A stretch of DNA of 64,000 nucleotides from the NCBI GenBank assembly GCA_900768435.1, contig CAAGCW010000003.1, positions 62,001 through 126,000 of the forward strand, in the 5' to 3' direction. The notes under the pieces are model-generated. The model saw only the letters and a program-made list of their open reading frames with translations, did no database searches and was not told the DNA's origin. A program made the position numbers and the translations under genes. Source of the DNA: an uncultured Collinsella sp. Its GTDB lineage: Bacteria > Actinomycetota > Coriobacteriia > Coriobacteriales > Coriobacteriaceae. The stretch's first letter is position 1; each line of letters starts with the position of its first letter. Positions 44,937-53,214 of this stretch are shown piece by piece.

Positions 44937-44986
44937 GACAAATTCATCAGTTGGGGCCTGGGTAGCCGGCCCAATCCGAATTTGTC
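44937..44986. repeat. Imperfect 50-bp palindrome between prfC and the GntR gene
   Basis: GACAAATTC and GAATTTGTC form the ends, and TTGGGG with CCCAA lie inside. It sits between divergent genes, so a terminator role is unlikely; it may be a decayed dispersed element. Confidence 0.5.
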
Positions 44987-45006
44987 TCTTGCGTAACTGT
45001 ACATAG

Positions 45007-45039
45007 TGTATATATACTGTGCTTACCGGTTATATACAC
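45007..45039. promoter_or_regulatory. Candidate GntR (YtrA-type) operator
   Basis: GTGTATATA and TATATACAC form a perfect 9-bp inverted repeat with a 15-bp gap, ending 28 bp before the GntR start. This is the expected autoregulatory site of a YtrA-type regulator and overlaps the likely promoter. Confidence 0.65.
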
Positions 45040-45066
45040 GTGTAGCCCAACAGCTAAGGAGCCGCT

Positions 45067-45447
45067 GTGGACATCATCCTATCCAATTCGAGCGACAAGC
45101 CCATCTACGAGCAAATAGCCTCGCAAGTCAAAGCTCAGATCCTTTCGGGCGCGCTCGCTGCGGGAGCCAAACTCCCCAGCATCCGTGCACTCGCGAGCGA
45201 TCTTGGCGTGAGTGTCATCACCACCAAGCGCGCCTACGCCGACCTGGAGCAACTCGGCTTTATCTGCACCGTGCAGGGCAAGGGCTGTTTTGTCACCGAG
45301 GGCAACCAAGAACTCTTGCGCGAAAACCAGCTCTGCCATATCGAAGAGCTGCTTGCGAAAGCGGCGAGCCAAGCCGAAGCCTTGGGCGTCACGCGCGACA
45401 AGCTGCACGAGATGCTCGACCTCGTAGCCCCCGAAACCATGCAGTAG
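45067..45447 (+). CDS. GntR-family regulator, YtrA type
   Basis: A 126-residue YtrA-subfamily repressor: a winged helix-turn-helix (IYEQIASQVKAQILSG, then SIRALASDLGVSVITTKRAY) and a short dimerisation tail. The start is GTG 45067, preceded by AAGGAG. It heads an operon with an ABC ATPase and a permease; this arrangement usually means a locally acting repressor of an exporter that responds to envelope stress or antibiotics. Confidence 0.9.
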   Translation: MDIILSNSSDKPIYEQIASQVKAQILSGALAAGAKLPSIRALASDLGVSVITTKRAYADLEQLGFICTVQGKGCFVTEGNQELLRENQLCHIEELLAKAASQAEALGVTRDKLHEMLDLVAPETMQ

Positions 45448-45470
45448 CCATCTGCAAGAAAGGCTATACC

Positions 45471-46352
45471 ATGCAAAAGTTGCTAGAACTTAAAGGTGTA
45501 TCGCGCCGCGTGAGCGACCGCTTTTCACTGCGCGACGTCACGCTTGCCGTGGAGCCCGGCCAGATCGTTGGCTTTGTGGGCGCAAATGGCGCCGGCAAGA
45601 CGACGACCATTCGCGCCGCGCTTGGGCTTATAAAGCCCGATGCCGGCGAGGTGCATCTGCTTGGACAGCGCTGCGACGCCAACGCGCCCGACGAGACGCA
45701 GCGCCACCTGCGCTCCCGCATCGGGCTTGTCCTGGACACGTGTCCCTTCCCCTCCACGCTCAAGGTGGGCCAGGTCGAGAAGCTCGTAGGCCCGGCATAC
45801 CCCACGTGGAGCTGCGAAACGTTCGCCGGATTCATCGACCGATTTGGCCTCGATCCCAAGACGAAGGTCAAGGACCTCTCCCGCGGCATGGGCATGAAGC
45901 TGCAGCTCGCCTGTGCGCTCAGCCACAATGCCAAGCTGCTCGTTTTGGACGAAGCCACCGCGGGCCTCGATCCCATGGCGCGCGAGGAACTGCTCGACGA
46001 GTTGCTTGCCTTTGTCGCCGACGGCCAGCACAGCGTGCTGCTCTCGAGCCACATTACATCCGACCTCGATCGCACTGCCGACCGCGTCATCTGCATCGAT
46101 AACGGCTCGATTGTGTTTGACCTGCCGCGCGAGGACATTACCGACCGAGCCGGCATCGCCCACTGCACCCAAGCACAGGCCGCAGAGCTTATGGCTTGCG
46201 TCGAAGGCGCCCGTGCCGCCCACCACGCCTATAGCGTGGACGTGCTCGTACCCAACCGTCGCGAGGCGCTCGAGGCCTTCCCCGAGATTCCCTGCGACCG
46301 GGCAACCATTGATGACTATCTTCGCCTCATACTGAAAGGGGCTTCGAAATGA
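45471..46352 (+). CDS. ABC transporter ATP-binding protein
   Basis: A 293-residue ABC ATPase of the YtrB/BcrA-like group. Walker A is GANGAGKTT (about 38-46), the signature is LSRGMGMKLQLA (about 137), Walker B is LLVLDEATAGLDP, and the H-loop is LLSSHI. ATG 45471 follows AAGG with moderate spacing. Its TGA overlaps the permease ATG, so the two are coupled. Together they should form a small exporter controlled by the GntR protein; substrate unknown. Confidence 0.9.
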   Translation: MQKLLELKGVSRRVSDRFSLRDVTLAVEPGQIVGFVGANGAGKTTTIRAALGLIKPDAGEVHLLGQRCDANAPDETQRHLRSRIGLVLDTCPFPSTLKVGQVEKLVGPAYPTWSCETFAGFIDRFGLDPKTKVKDLSRGMGMKLQLACALSHNAKLLVLDEATAGLDPMAREELLDELLAFVADGQHSVLLSSHITSDLDRTADRVICIDNGSIVFDLPREDITDRAGIAHCTQAQAAELMACVEGARAAHHAYSVDVLVPNRREALEAFPEIPCDRATIDDYLRLILKGASK

Positions 46353-47047
46353 AACGCGCCTTTATGTCTGAGCTCGCCATCGTCCGCACGCTTGTCCCGA
46401 GCATCGCGGGCGTCGGCCTGTTCATCTTCGTCGTACTGACCCTCGCCAACGCGACAGACGGCGATTCCGGCATGAGCGCCGGCGCCTGTGCGGTCAGCGC
46501 AATGTCGCCCATCGTGGTCATGAACTCGCTGGCCGGCTACGACAATCAAAACGGATGGGAGCGCTATCGGGCAACGCTGCCCCTCTCGCGCAAAGACATC
46601 ATCTGCGCACGTTACCTCTGCATTGTTGCCTTCTCGGCCATCATGGCGTGCGCGACCGTGCTTTTGAGCACCATCACTCTTCCGTTCTTCGATCACACGG
46701 GCATGCCCTCGACGGGACAGATCGTCTTTGAGACCACAATAGCCTCCGCCGCATCGATGCTCATCTCCCTCATGATGGTGTTTCTGGCACAGCCGCTGTT
46801 CTTTCGATTTGGACACATGGAGGCGCTGCGCCTTTCCGTCGGCCTGTTTGCCCTGCTCGGATGCCTTGCCATGGCCACGCTGAGCTCCTCCAACCCCATC
46901 AGCAACTGGCTCATGTCGATTGCTGGGGCGAATCCCGATCCTGCCGTCCTCGGCTGCCTGTGCGCAGGAATCGCCGTACTGGCGCTCGCGCTATGTGCAA
47001 TCAGCTGCACCGTCAGCACCAAGGTTTATCGAGTACGCGATTTGTAG
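46349..47047 (+). CDS. ABC-2-type permease subunit
   Basis: A 232-residue membrane protein with six predicted helices, the permease partner of the preceding ATPase. The cytoplasmic loop NQNGWERYRATLPLSRKDIICARY between helices two and three is the usual coupling region of ABC-2 membrane proteins linked to YtrB-type ATPases. Its ATG overlaps the ATPase stop (ATGA). Confidence 0.82.
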   Translation: MKRAFMSELAIVRTLVPSIAGVGLFIFVVLTLANATDGDSGMSAGACAVSAMSPIVVMNSLAGYDNQNGWERYRATLPLSRKDIICARYLCIVAFSAIMACATVLLSTITLPFFDHTGMPSTGQIVFETTIASAASMLISLMMVFLAQPLFFRFGHMEALRLSVGLFALLGCLAMATLSSSNPISNWLMSIAGANPDPAVLGCLCAGIAVLALALCAISCTVSTKVYRVRDL

Positions 47048-47142
47048 CCACACGAAACTTGACCCACGTAGGCCACAATCGGTCGCAATCGCCCATCCGC
47101 AAATCCATGGCAAACGGCATGTCCCCGGCGTGCGCCACCGTA

Positions 47143-48447
47143 CTACTTGCGCAGCGGCTTGGGCAGCGGAATGCTGGCGGCGATGACGGCCGCGATGATC
47201 ATGCAAACGATACCCTTGAGTGGGAAGCACATGAGCAGCAGGCCCACAACCATAACAGGCTGGCGCATAACGGCGCCCATCGTCGATGCCGTGCAGACGG
47301 CGACGCAAAAGACCGGATCTGCGCCGGTGAGGATGGCAAGGCCGTAGCCCAGGCTTACGCCCGAGAAGATAACCGGGAAGAAGTGGCCGCCGCGCCAGCC
47401 CATGTTGATGAGGGCGGGTGTCAGCATGGCCTTGAGAAGACCGGTCGCGATGAGCACACCGGCGGGGATGGTAAGATAGGTTTCCATAAGCACGTCGGCC
47501 TGGGTCTCACCGGCAAACATGGTATAAGGCAGAACTGTGCCGCAGATGGCGAGCGCCAGGCCAGCCAGCATCGCCTTGACGACAGGGCGCTCCCCTATGG
47601 CATGGACAAGCGCTTCGCTCGCGTGCTCCGAGACAAAGTACAGCCAGCCGCAGACCGTACCGATGAGCGCCAGGGGAATAAGCCAGACAAGTTCCAGGCT
47701 GCCCACCTGAGCGGACTCGAACCTGGGCATGCCCATGCCGCCGCCCATGAGCTGACCAAGCAGCAGGTAAGTGCCCAGACCACCGGCGATCGCGATGCCG
47801 TAGACCACGGTCTTTTGCGCCTTGGGCAGTTTGATGGTGATTTCATCGGACGCTGAGTCCTCATCGTCGCCGGCGGTCTGGCCGTCAGCGCTACCGGCGA
47901 GCGGTGCAACAAAGCCAAAGACGGGCGCGGTGAAGAGCGCCGTCAGGGCAGCCTGAGTACCCAACAGCGTGAGCTGCCTAAACTCGGCGCCAAAGTGACG
48001 CATGCGGTCGCCGACCCAGCTGCACAGACCCGCGATAACGCCAGTCAGGCCGGCCTCCGGTCCAATGCTTCCGCCAAACAGCAACGGCAGCAATGCCGCG
48101 AGCGAAAGCTTGCCCAGGTTGTCGTACGGGTAACGTCCGTCCCGCTTTACCTTGGCCATCACCTGGTTGAGGTCATCGGTCTTGGCGCCCGTCATCTTCT
48201 CGTACAGACCGATCAGCAGGCCGCCCAGCAAGCAGACGAAAAACGGGTACGGCAAAAAACCGAACGGACCGCTCGCGAGCTCGGGCGAAGCGACACCAAG
48301 CATATGCGGGATCTCGGTCCATAGATAGTCGATGCCATGCTCCATCGCAAAGAAAAACAGCCAGACCACGGCGCCCGCAAACGCACCGGTCACAGCCACG
48401 CTCGCTAAAAACAGCGCACGGTTTTTGGGTTTTGCAAAGCTGTCCAT
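47143..48447 (-). CDS. ClC-family chloride channel/antiporter (YfeO-like)
   Basis: A 434-residue ClC-superfamily membrane protein with about ten helices. GGSIGPEAGLTG near residue 135 corresponds to the anion-binding GxxGPE loop, and GWRGGHFFPVIFSG near 365 to the GGxFxP loop. The gating-glutamate loop is of the GPE type, as in E. coli YfeO, rather than the GREGP of classical antiporters. An acidic insert (DDEDSASDE) sits in a cytoplasmic loop near residue 205. ATG 48447 follows GGGAGGT. Ion specificity cannot be stated. Confidence 0.85.
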   Translation of the reverse strand: MDSFAKPKNRALFLASVAVTGAFAGAVVWLFFFAMEHGIDYLWTEIPHMLGVASPELASGPFGFLPYPFFVCLLGGLLIGLYEKMTGAKTDDLNQVMAKVKRDGRYPYDNLGKLSLAALLPLLFGGSIGPEAGLTGVIAGLCSWVGDRMRHFGAEFRQLTLLGTQAALTALFTAPVFGFVAPLAGSADGQTAGDDEDSASDEITIKLPKAQKTVVYGIAIAGGLGTYLLLGQLMGGGMGMPRFESAQVGSLELVWLIPLALIGTVCGWLYFVSEHASEALVHAIGERPVVKAMLAGLALAICGTVLPYTMFAGETQADVLMETYLTIPAGVLIATGLLKAMLTPALINMGWRGGHFFPVIFSGVSLGYGLAILTGADPVFCVAVCTASTMGAVMRQPVMVVGLLLMCFPLKGIVCMIIAAVIAASIPLPKPLRK

Positions 48448-48533
48448 CGGGACCTCCCGTTGGTCAAAAGCGACAAAGATACGTTTTATTGTAAGACGGA
48501 CGCAGCGCGGGCGGGCCAACCATCTACGCCGCA

Positions 48534-48555
48534 AACGGCGCCACTGGGCGCCGCC
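48534..48555 (-). terminator. Hairpin after the LOG gene
   Basis: CGGCGCC and GGCGCCG around a short loop, followed on the minus strand by TTTG. A weak terminator between the LOG and ClC genes. Confidence 0.4.
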
Positions 48556-48574
48556 TGTGTGGTAAGCCCAGGGC

Positions 48575-49108
48575 CTAGCCGCCAATAATCGAGGCAATCT
48601 GGCGCAGGTCATCGGCAAAGTAGATGCCCTGCTGGCGCTGCGGGCTCGATAGGCCCTTGTCGATCATGTGCTCGAGCAGCGACTTGAGGTCGTTGTAGTA
48701 ACCGTCCAAGTTGTACAGAATGCACGGCGCGCTCAGATGTCCCAACGACACGGCCGACATGACCTCGGCGATCTCCTCGAGCGTGCCCGTGCCGCCCGGA
48801 AAGGCGATGAACGCATCGCCAAGCTCGATCATCTTGGCCTTGCGCTCGGCCATGTCGCTCGTCACGATAAGGTCATCGATACCATCGTGCTGAAACTCGG
48901 CCTCAATAAAAAAGCTTGGCTCCACACCGGTCACGTGTCCGCCGGCATCGAGCACGCTATCGGCGAGCGCGCCCATCAGCCCCGACTTTGACCCGCCGTA
49001 TACCAGCGCGTGGCCGCATGCGCCAATCCATGCGCCGAGCTGACGCACCGCAGGCAGAAACACCGGGTCGTTACCGACGCCGGCGCCCAGATACACGGTG
49101 ATATTCAT
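48575..49108 (-). CDS. LOG-family protein (Rossmann nucleotide hydrolase)
   Basis: A 177-residue LOG/lysine-decarboxylase-like fold protein. GGSKSGLMGALAD (38-50) and the active-site signature PGGTGTLEEIAE (about 103-114) are complete. Relatives cleave nucleoside 5'-monophosphates, giving cytokinin-like adenines in some species; in gut bacteria the physiological substrate is unclear. ATG 49108. It lies 36 bp after the K+ channel gene and is probably co-transcribed with it. Confidence 0.88.
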   Translation of the reverse strand: MNITVYLGAGVGNDPVFLPAVRQLGAWIGACGHALVYGGSKSGLMGALADSVLDAGGHVTGVEPSFFIEAEFQHDGIDDLIVTSDMAERKAKMIELGDAFIAFPGGTGTLEEIAEVMSAVSLGHLSAPCILYNLDGYYNDLKSLLEHMIDKGLSSPQRQQGIYFADDLRQIASIIGG

Positions 49109-49144
49109 ATTTAGTCCCCCTCATCGTGACGCGCGGCGCCCGTT

Positions 49145-49570
49145 CTAGCGTTGGCGTCGGCGATATTCGCGCACACGGCGCGATAGGTCGGCAAGCTCGT
49201 CACGATCGAGCTCTTCCAAATGCTCAAGATCGTCCATAAAGCGCGCCATGGTGTCCTTTTGGCGCATCTTGATGAGCGTATTGCAGTAGTTCACCGCCAC
49301 GCCCGTGAGCATGGCGATGTAGAAGATGCTGATGACGCTCAAAACGACAGTGATAGCGCGGGCAACCGGCGTTTCGGCCGGGATATCGCCAAAGCCGATG
49401 GTCGATACGGTCTCAAAGCTAAACCAGAGGCCGTCGCCAAACGTAAGGGTCGTGGGCTCGGACAGCCAGACGGCCGTCGAGCACAGCAGATAGAAGACGA
49501 GAAACAGGCCCGTGATGCGTGCAAAGCCAGCCTGGCGCAACACGTCGGCAAGCGTCCTCAACTTGTTCAT
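49145..49570 (-). CDS. Two-helix potassium channel protein
   Basis: A 141-residue ion channel subunit: helix 1 (about 18-36), pore loop with the selectivity filter STIGFGD (56-62), helix 2 (about 70-92), then a charged coiled-coil-like cytoplasmic tail without an RCK/TrkA domain. TxGFGD is a K+-selective filter. The protein probably forms a tetramer. ATG 49570 has no strong Shine-Dalgarno. Confidence 0.88.
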   Translation of the reverse strand: MNKLRTLADVLRQAGFARITGLFLVFYLLCSTAVWLSEPTTLTFGDGLWFSFETVSTIGFGDIPAETPVARAITVVLSVISIFYIAMLTGVAVNYCNTLIKMRQKDTMARFMDDLEHLEELDRDELADLSRRVREYRRRQR

Positions 49571-49621
49571 CGCGACCCCTTTTCCAGACGCCCAATCACA
49601 TTCGCTCGTTATTGTCCCACA

Positions 49622-49654
49622 CCCGGCAGAAAGGGACTGTCCCCAACTGCCGGG
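49622..49654. repeat. Hairpin element, CCCGGCAG-arm type
   Basis: Arms CCCGGCAG and CTGCCGGG around AAAGGGACTGTCCCCAA, 33 bp. It lies between the divergent K+ channel and histidine kinase genes. Confidence 0.85.
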
Positions 49655-49740
49655 AGTGACCGTTTAGCGGTGCGGCGGCTGAATGGGCAGGCTGAGCTGG
49701 TATCCTTATGCGAAATTGTCTCAACTCGATAGGATTTCAT

Positions 49741-52545
49741 GTGAAACCTTCCGCCGTCCTTCGCTTGGCTCTATATCGCACCCTGGCCGTCGCGCTTGCC
49801 GCGCTCGCCATACTGAGCGCCGTCATGCCCGCCCCCGCCTTTGCCGCCGACTCCGACCAGCAGGTCAAGACGGTCCGCGTTGGCTGGCTCGTCAACAACA
49901 AAGGCTTCCAGGAAGGCATGCCGGGCGAGCGACTCTCGGGGTGGGGCTACGAGTATCTCCAGACCCTCTCGTATTACACAAAGGGCTGGCAATACGAATA
50001 CGTTAGCGGCACCTTCTCCGAGCTTATGGACATGCTCGAAGCAGGCGAAATCGACCTCATGCCCAACATCTCGTATTCGGCAGAGCGCGAGCAGAAGCTG
50101 CTCTTTTCCTCGAACCCCGAGGGCACCGAGCGCTACTACATCTACGCCAGGCCCGACCGCGACGATCTGGCCAAGGGTGACCCCCAGGCGCTCCAAGGCC
50201 TCACCATCGGCTGCAACTCTGGCGTTATGCAAACTATCGTCGGCCAGCAGTGGCTCGCCGACGAAGGCGTCACCTGCACCTATAAAGAAATCGACACCGG
50301 CAGTGCCCTCTTTGAGGCGCTTGCAGACGGCGAGGTCGACGCCGTCATCATGAACGATACCATTTCGTCGCCCGATGCGTCACCCATGTTCTACGTAGGC
50401 TCGAGCGACTACTATTTTGCCGTTCCCAAAAGCCGCCCCGATCTGATGAACGACATCAACGCCGCCATGACGACCATCGCCCGCGATAACCCGCGCTATA
50501 ACGAGGAAGTCAAATCGAGTTACTCGACCCAAAACAGTGGCTCGTCATCGCTCACCGGCCCCGAGACCACCTGGCTCAAAGCAAACGGCAATACCATCAC
50601 GCTCGGCTATCTTAAAAACCAACTTCCCTACTGCACGCAAAATGACGACGGCGAGATGGAAGGGTCGCTCGCCTCGCTTGCAACGACGCTGCACGACAAG
50701 TTTGGCATTACGGTCACAACCGTCGCGTTCTCGAGCAACAAGCAAATGGTCAAAGCCCTTTCTAAAGGAACCATAGATGCCGCCCTTCCGCTGTTTCGCG
50801 ACTACTGGCTTGCCGAACAGGCAGGAGTCATCCAGTCAAACCCGATGGGAACGGTTTCCCTGACCGCCATTCACAGCAGCAACAACCTGGACAGTGACCT
50901 TAAGAACATCGCTTGCACAGACAGCGCAATCGTCAACCGTTTTGAGCTCGAGAGCCTATTCCCCGACGCAACGATAACCGAATACCCGAACGCCGACGAG
51001 GCGCTCAGAGCCCTCAATGAGGAGAAGGCGAATTGTATCATTGTCCCCAGCGCGCGCCTACAAACCATTCGCGACGCCCACGACATCGAAAATTTCGAAA
51101 CACAGGAACTCACCAACGCGGCGCAACTATCGTGTGTAATTTCGCGCGGCAAACCCGAGCTGTTGGGAATCATCAATAAGGGCATCATCAATGCAGGCGA
51201 ATCGCTCTCTGCGAGCAGCTATTCCCCCACATCGTACTCGGCGCAAGAATCGGACACGTTCCAGCTTGTCTACCGCAACCGCACCGCCATTGCGACCGTT
51301 ATCATCTGCATGCTGCTCGCCGGCATCGCCATCCTTGTCTGGTCGCTTCAACGCGCACAGGAAGCACGGCAGAAAGCCGACGCCGCCAACGCCGCCAAAA
51401 CCGCTTTTCTCACGCGCATGAGCCACGACATCCGCACGCCGCTCAACGGCATCCTGGGCCTTATCGAAATTGAGGAATTGAGAGAAGGCGACATGCAGGT
51501 CGCCCGCGAAAGCCGCGCCAAGGCGCGTGTTGCCGCCAATCACCTGCTGTCGCTGATCAACGACATCCTCGAGATGGGCCGGATCGAGGAGTGCAAAGTG
51601 ACGCTCGAGCACGAATCATTCAACCTTAAAGAGCTGTGCGACAATGCGCTCGTACTGTGCAAGCTCCGTGCATCGGACCGCGGCATAACAATGCTCGACA
51701 CCAGCGAGCCCTACGCTGTCGACCAATACATGATCGGCAGCCCCACCCATATTCGACAAATACTCGTCAACCTGCTCGACAACAGCATCAAGTACAACAA
51801 GCGCGGCGGCACCGTCACCTTCTCGTCGACCATCAAACCGCTCGACGACGAGCACGCCGTGTTTTGCTTTAGCGTCTCGGATACCGGCATTGGTATGACG
51901 CCCGAGTTTTTGACGCGCATTTACGAGCCGTTTACCCAGGAAGGCGACGATGCGCGCAGCAAGTTCCAAGGAACCGGCATTGGCATGTCTATCGTCAAAT
52001 CGCTCATCGATATGATGGGCGGCACGATTGAGATTTCTAGTGAGGTTGGCGCAGGAAGCACGTTCAACGTCCAGATTCCGCTCGACATCGACAAGAACCC
52101 TCGGGCAAGGGAATGTGCGGACGAGCAAACATACAACTGCTCGCTTGCCGGCATGAACGTTCTTTTGGCAGAAGACAACGAGCTCAATGCCGAGATTGCC
52201 CAGGTTCTGCTCGAAAGCGAAGGCATTGTTGTAACTCGCGCCGCTGACGGCAATCAAACGGTCGACCTATACGTTAGTCGTCCCGCCGGCAGCTTCGATG
52301 CGATTCTGATGGACATTATGATGCCGGGCATGAACGGCTACGAGGCAACCCGCGCGATTCGCCTGAGCGAGAAGGCCGATGCAACCGACATCCCCATCAT
52401 CGCGCTCACCGCCAACGCATTTGTCGAGGACGCCAAGGCAGCACACGATGCCGGCATGAACGCCCACCTGTCCAAACCGCTCGACTTTAACAAGCTCAAA
52501 AACATACTCGCCCACATCAAGAAATACGGATCCGTTTCGCTATAG
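49741..52545 (+). CDS. Hybrid sensor histidine kinase with two SBP-like domains
   Basis: A 934-residue membrane sensor kinase (BvgS/EvgS-like). GTG 49741 follows AGGAT and gives a clean signal peptide ending APAFA; an in-frame ATG at 49708 does not. Two extracytoplasmic solute-binding (SBP_bac_3-like) domains (about 45-260 and 275-500) precede one membrane helix (about 517-537). Then come HisKA with the H-box MSHDIRTPLNG (His562), HATPase (NLLDNSIKYN, DTGIGM, GTGIGMSI) and a receiver domain (Asp858 in LMDIMMPGMNG, Lys in LSKPLD). No histidine phosphotransfer protein or response regulator gene is adjacent, so its output partner is elsewhere. Ligand unknown; amino acids or pH are guesses. Confidence 0.92.
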   Translation: MKPSAVLRLALYRTLAVALAALAILSAVMPAPAFAADSDQQVKTVRVGWLVNNKGFQEGMPGERLSGWGYEYLQTLSYYTKGWQYEYVSGTFSELMDMLEAGEIDLMPNISYSAEREQKLLFSSNPEGTERYYIYARPDRDDLAKGDPQALQGLTIGCNSGVMQTIVGQQWLADEGVTCTYKEIDTGSALFEALADGEVDAVIMNDTISSPDASPMFYVGSSDYYFAVPKSRPDLMNDINAAMTTIARDNPRYNEEVKSSYSTQNSGSSSLTGPETTWLKANGNTITLGYLKNQLPYCTQNDDGEMEGSLASLATTLHDKFGITVTTVAFSSNKQMVKALSKGTIDAALPLFRDYWLAEQAGVIQSNPMGTVSLTAIHSSNNLDSDLKNIACTDSAIVNRFELESLFPDATITEYPNADEALRALNEEKANCIIVPSARLQTIRDAHDIENFETQELTNAAQLSCVISRGKPELLGIINKGIINAGESLSASSYSPTSYSAQESDTFQLVYRNRTAIATVIICMLLAGIAILVWSLQRAQEARQKADAANAAKTAFLTRMSHDIRTPLNGILGLIEIEELREGDMQVARESRAKARVAANHLLSLINDILEMGRIEECKVTLEHESFNLKELCDNALVLCKLRASDRGITMLDTSEPYAVDQYMIGSPTHIRQILVNLLDNSIKYNKRGGTVTFSSTIKPLDDEHAVFCFSVSDTGIGMTPEFLTRIYEPFTQEGDDARSKFQGTGIGMSIVKSLIDMMGGTIEISSEVGAGSTFNVQIPLDIDKNPRARECADEQTYNCSLAGMNVLLAEDNELNAEIAQVLLESEGIVVTRAADGNQTVDLYVSRPAGSFDAILMDIMMPGMNGYEATRAIRLSEKADATDIPIIALTANAFVEDAKAAHDAGMNAHLSKPLDFNKLKNILAHIKKYGSVSL

Positions 52546-52587
52546 TTTGTGCTCAACCACCATGCACAGCCAGAAAGGAAGCCAACG

Positions 52588-53067
52588 ATGTTTAGGCCCT
52601 TGCGTCGAAAGAAACGTGCGATTTCCGATGAGGCAGCGCGCGAGTTGCTCGCCACCTGCAAACGCGGCGTCTTTGCCGTCAACGGCGACGATGGCTACCC
52701 TTACGCCATTCCCGTCAACTACTTCTTTGACGCCGAGCACGACAAGATTTATTTCCATGGTGCCAAGGCTGGCCACAAGGTCGATTCACTCAGGCGCGAT
52801 GACAAAGTCTGCTTTACCGCTTACGGCAACGAGTGGTACAAGAACGATGACTGGGCTCCCTATGTTATGAGCACCGTGGTCTTTGGCCGTTGTCGTCTGG
52901 TAAATGAGACACCTGCGTTTATCGAGGACAAAGTCCGCCAGCTCGCGCTTAAGTACTACCCCTCTGCCGAAGAAGTTGAAGAGGAAATCGCCAAAGACAT
53001 CAAGGGCGTCCAACTCTACGAGATTTCGATTGAGCATCTTTGCGGCAAGCAGATCCATGAAAAGTAA
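52588..53067 (+). CDS. FMN-binding split-barrel protein (NimA/PPOx-like)
   Basis: A 159-residue flavin-binding split-barrel protein of the pyridoxamine-5'-phosphate-oxidase-like family, NimA branch. AVNGDDGYPYAIPVNYFFD and IYFHGAKAGHKVDSLRRDDKV are characteristic. Some relatives reduce 5-nitroimidazoles to harmless amines; the natural substrate is unknown, and resistance should not be assumed from homology. ATG 52588 follows GAAAGGAAG. Confidence 0.85.
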   Translation: MFRPLRRKKRAISDEAARELLATCKRGVFAVNGDDGYPYAIPVNYFFDAEHDKIYFHGAKAGHKVDSLRRDDKVCFTAYGNEWYKNDDWAPYVMSTVVFGRCRLVNETPAFIEDKVRQLALKYYPSAEEVEEEIAKDIKGVQLYEISIEHLCGKQIHEK

Positions 53068-53082
53068 GCCTAAAAGCGGGTC

Positions 53083-53148
53083 TTGCAAATAGCAATTGGG
53101 CGTCTTAAGGCCGTCATCTTTGACCTGCGAGACGGCTTGGTCTTCTAA
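53083..53148 (+). pseudogene. Possible HAD-phosphatase N-terminal remnant
   Basis: One short frame reads LKAVIFDLRDGLVF and then stops, close to the HAD motif I phrase KAVIFDMDGVL with a one-residue disturbance of the DxD. Similarity ends after about 14 residues. It may be a fossil of a lost phosphatase or chance. The rest of the gap to 53215 shows nothing clear. Confidence 0.25.
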
Positions 53149-53214
53149 TGCAGACGTCGAGGCTTCGTCATTCGATCCGGAACGTCCAGCTATCGCCACG
53201 GCAAAGGCGCTCAC

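Noticed and set aside
52588..53067. Nitroimidazole resistance gene nim
   Set aside because: Fold and size fit the family, but many members have no such activity. Kept as a general flavin-binding protein.
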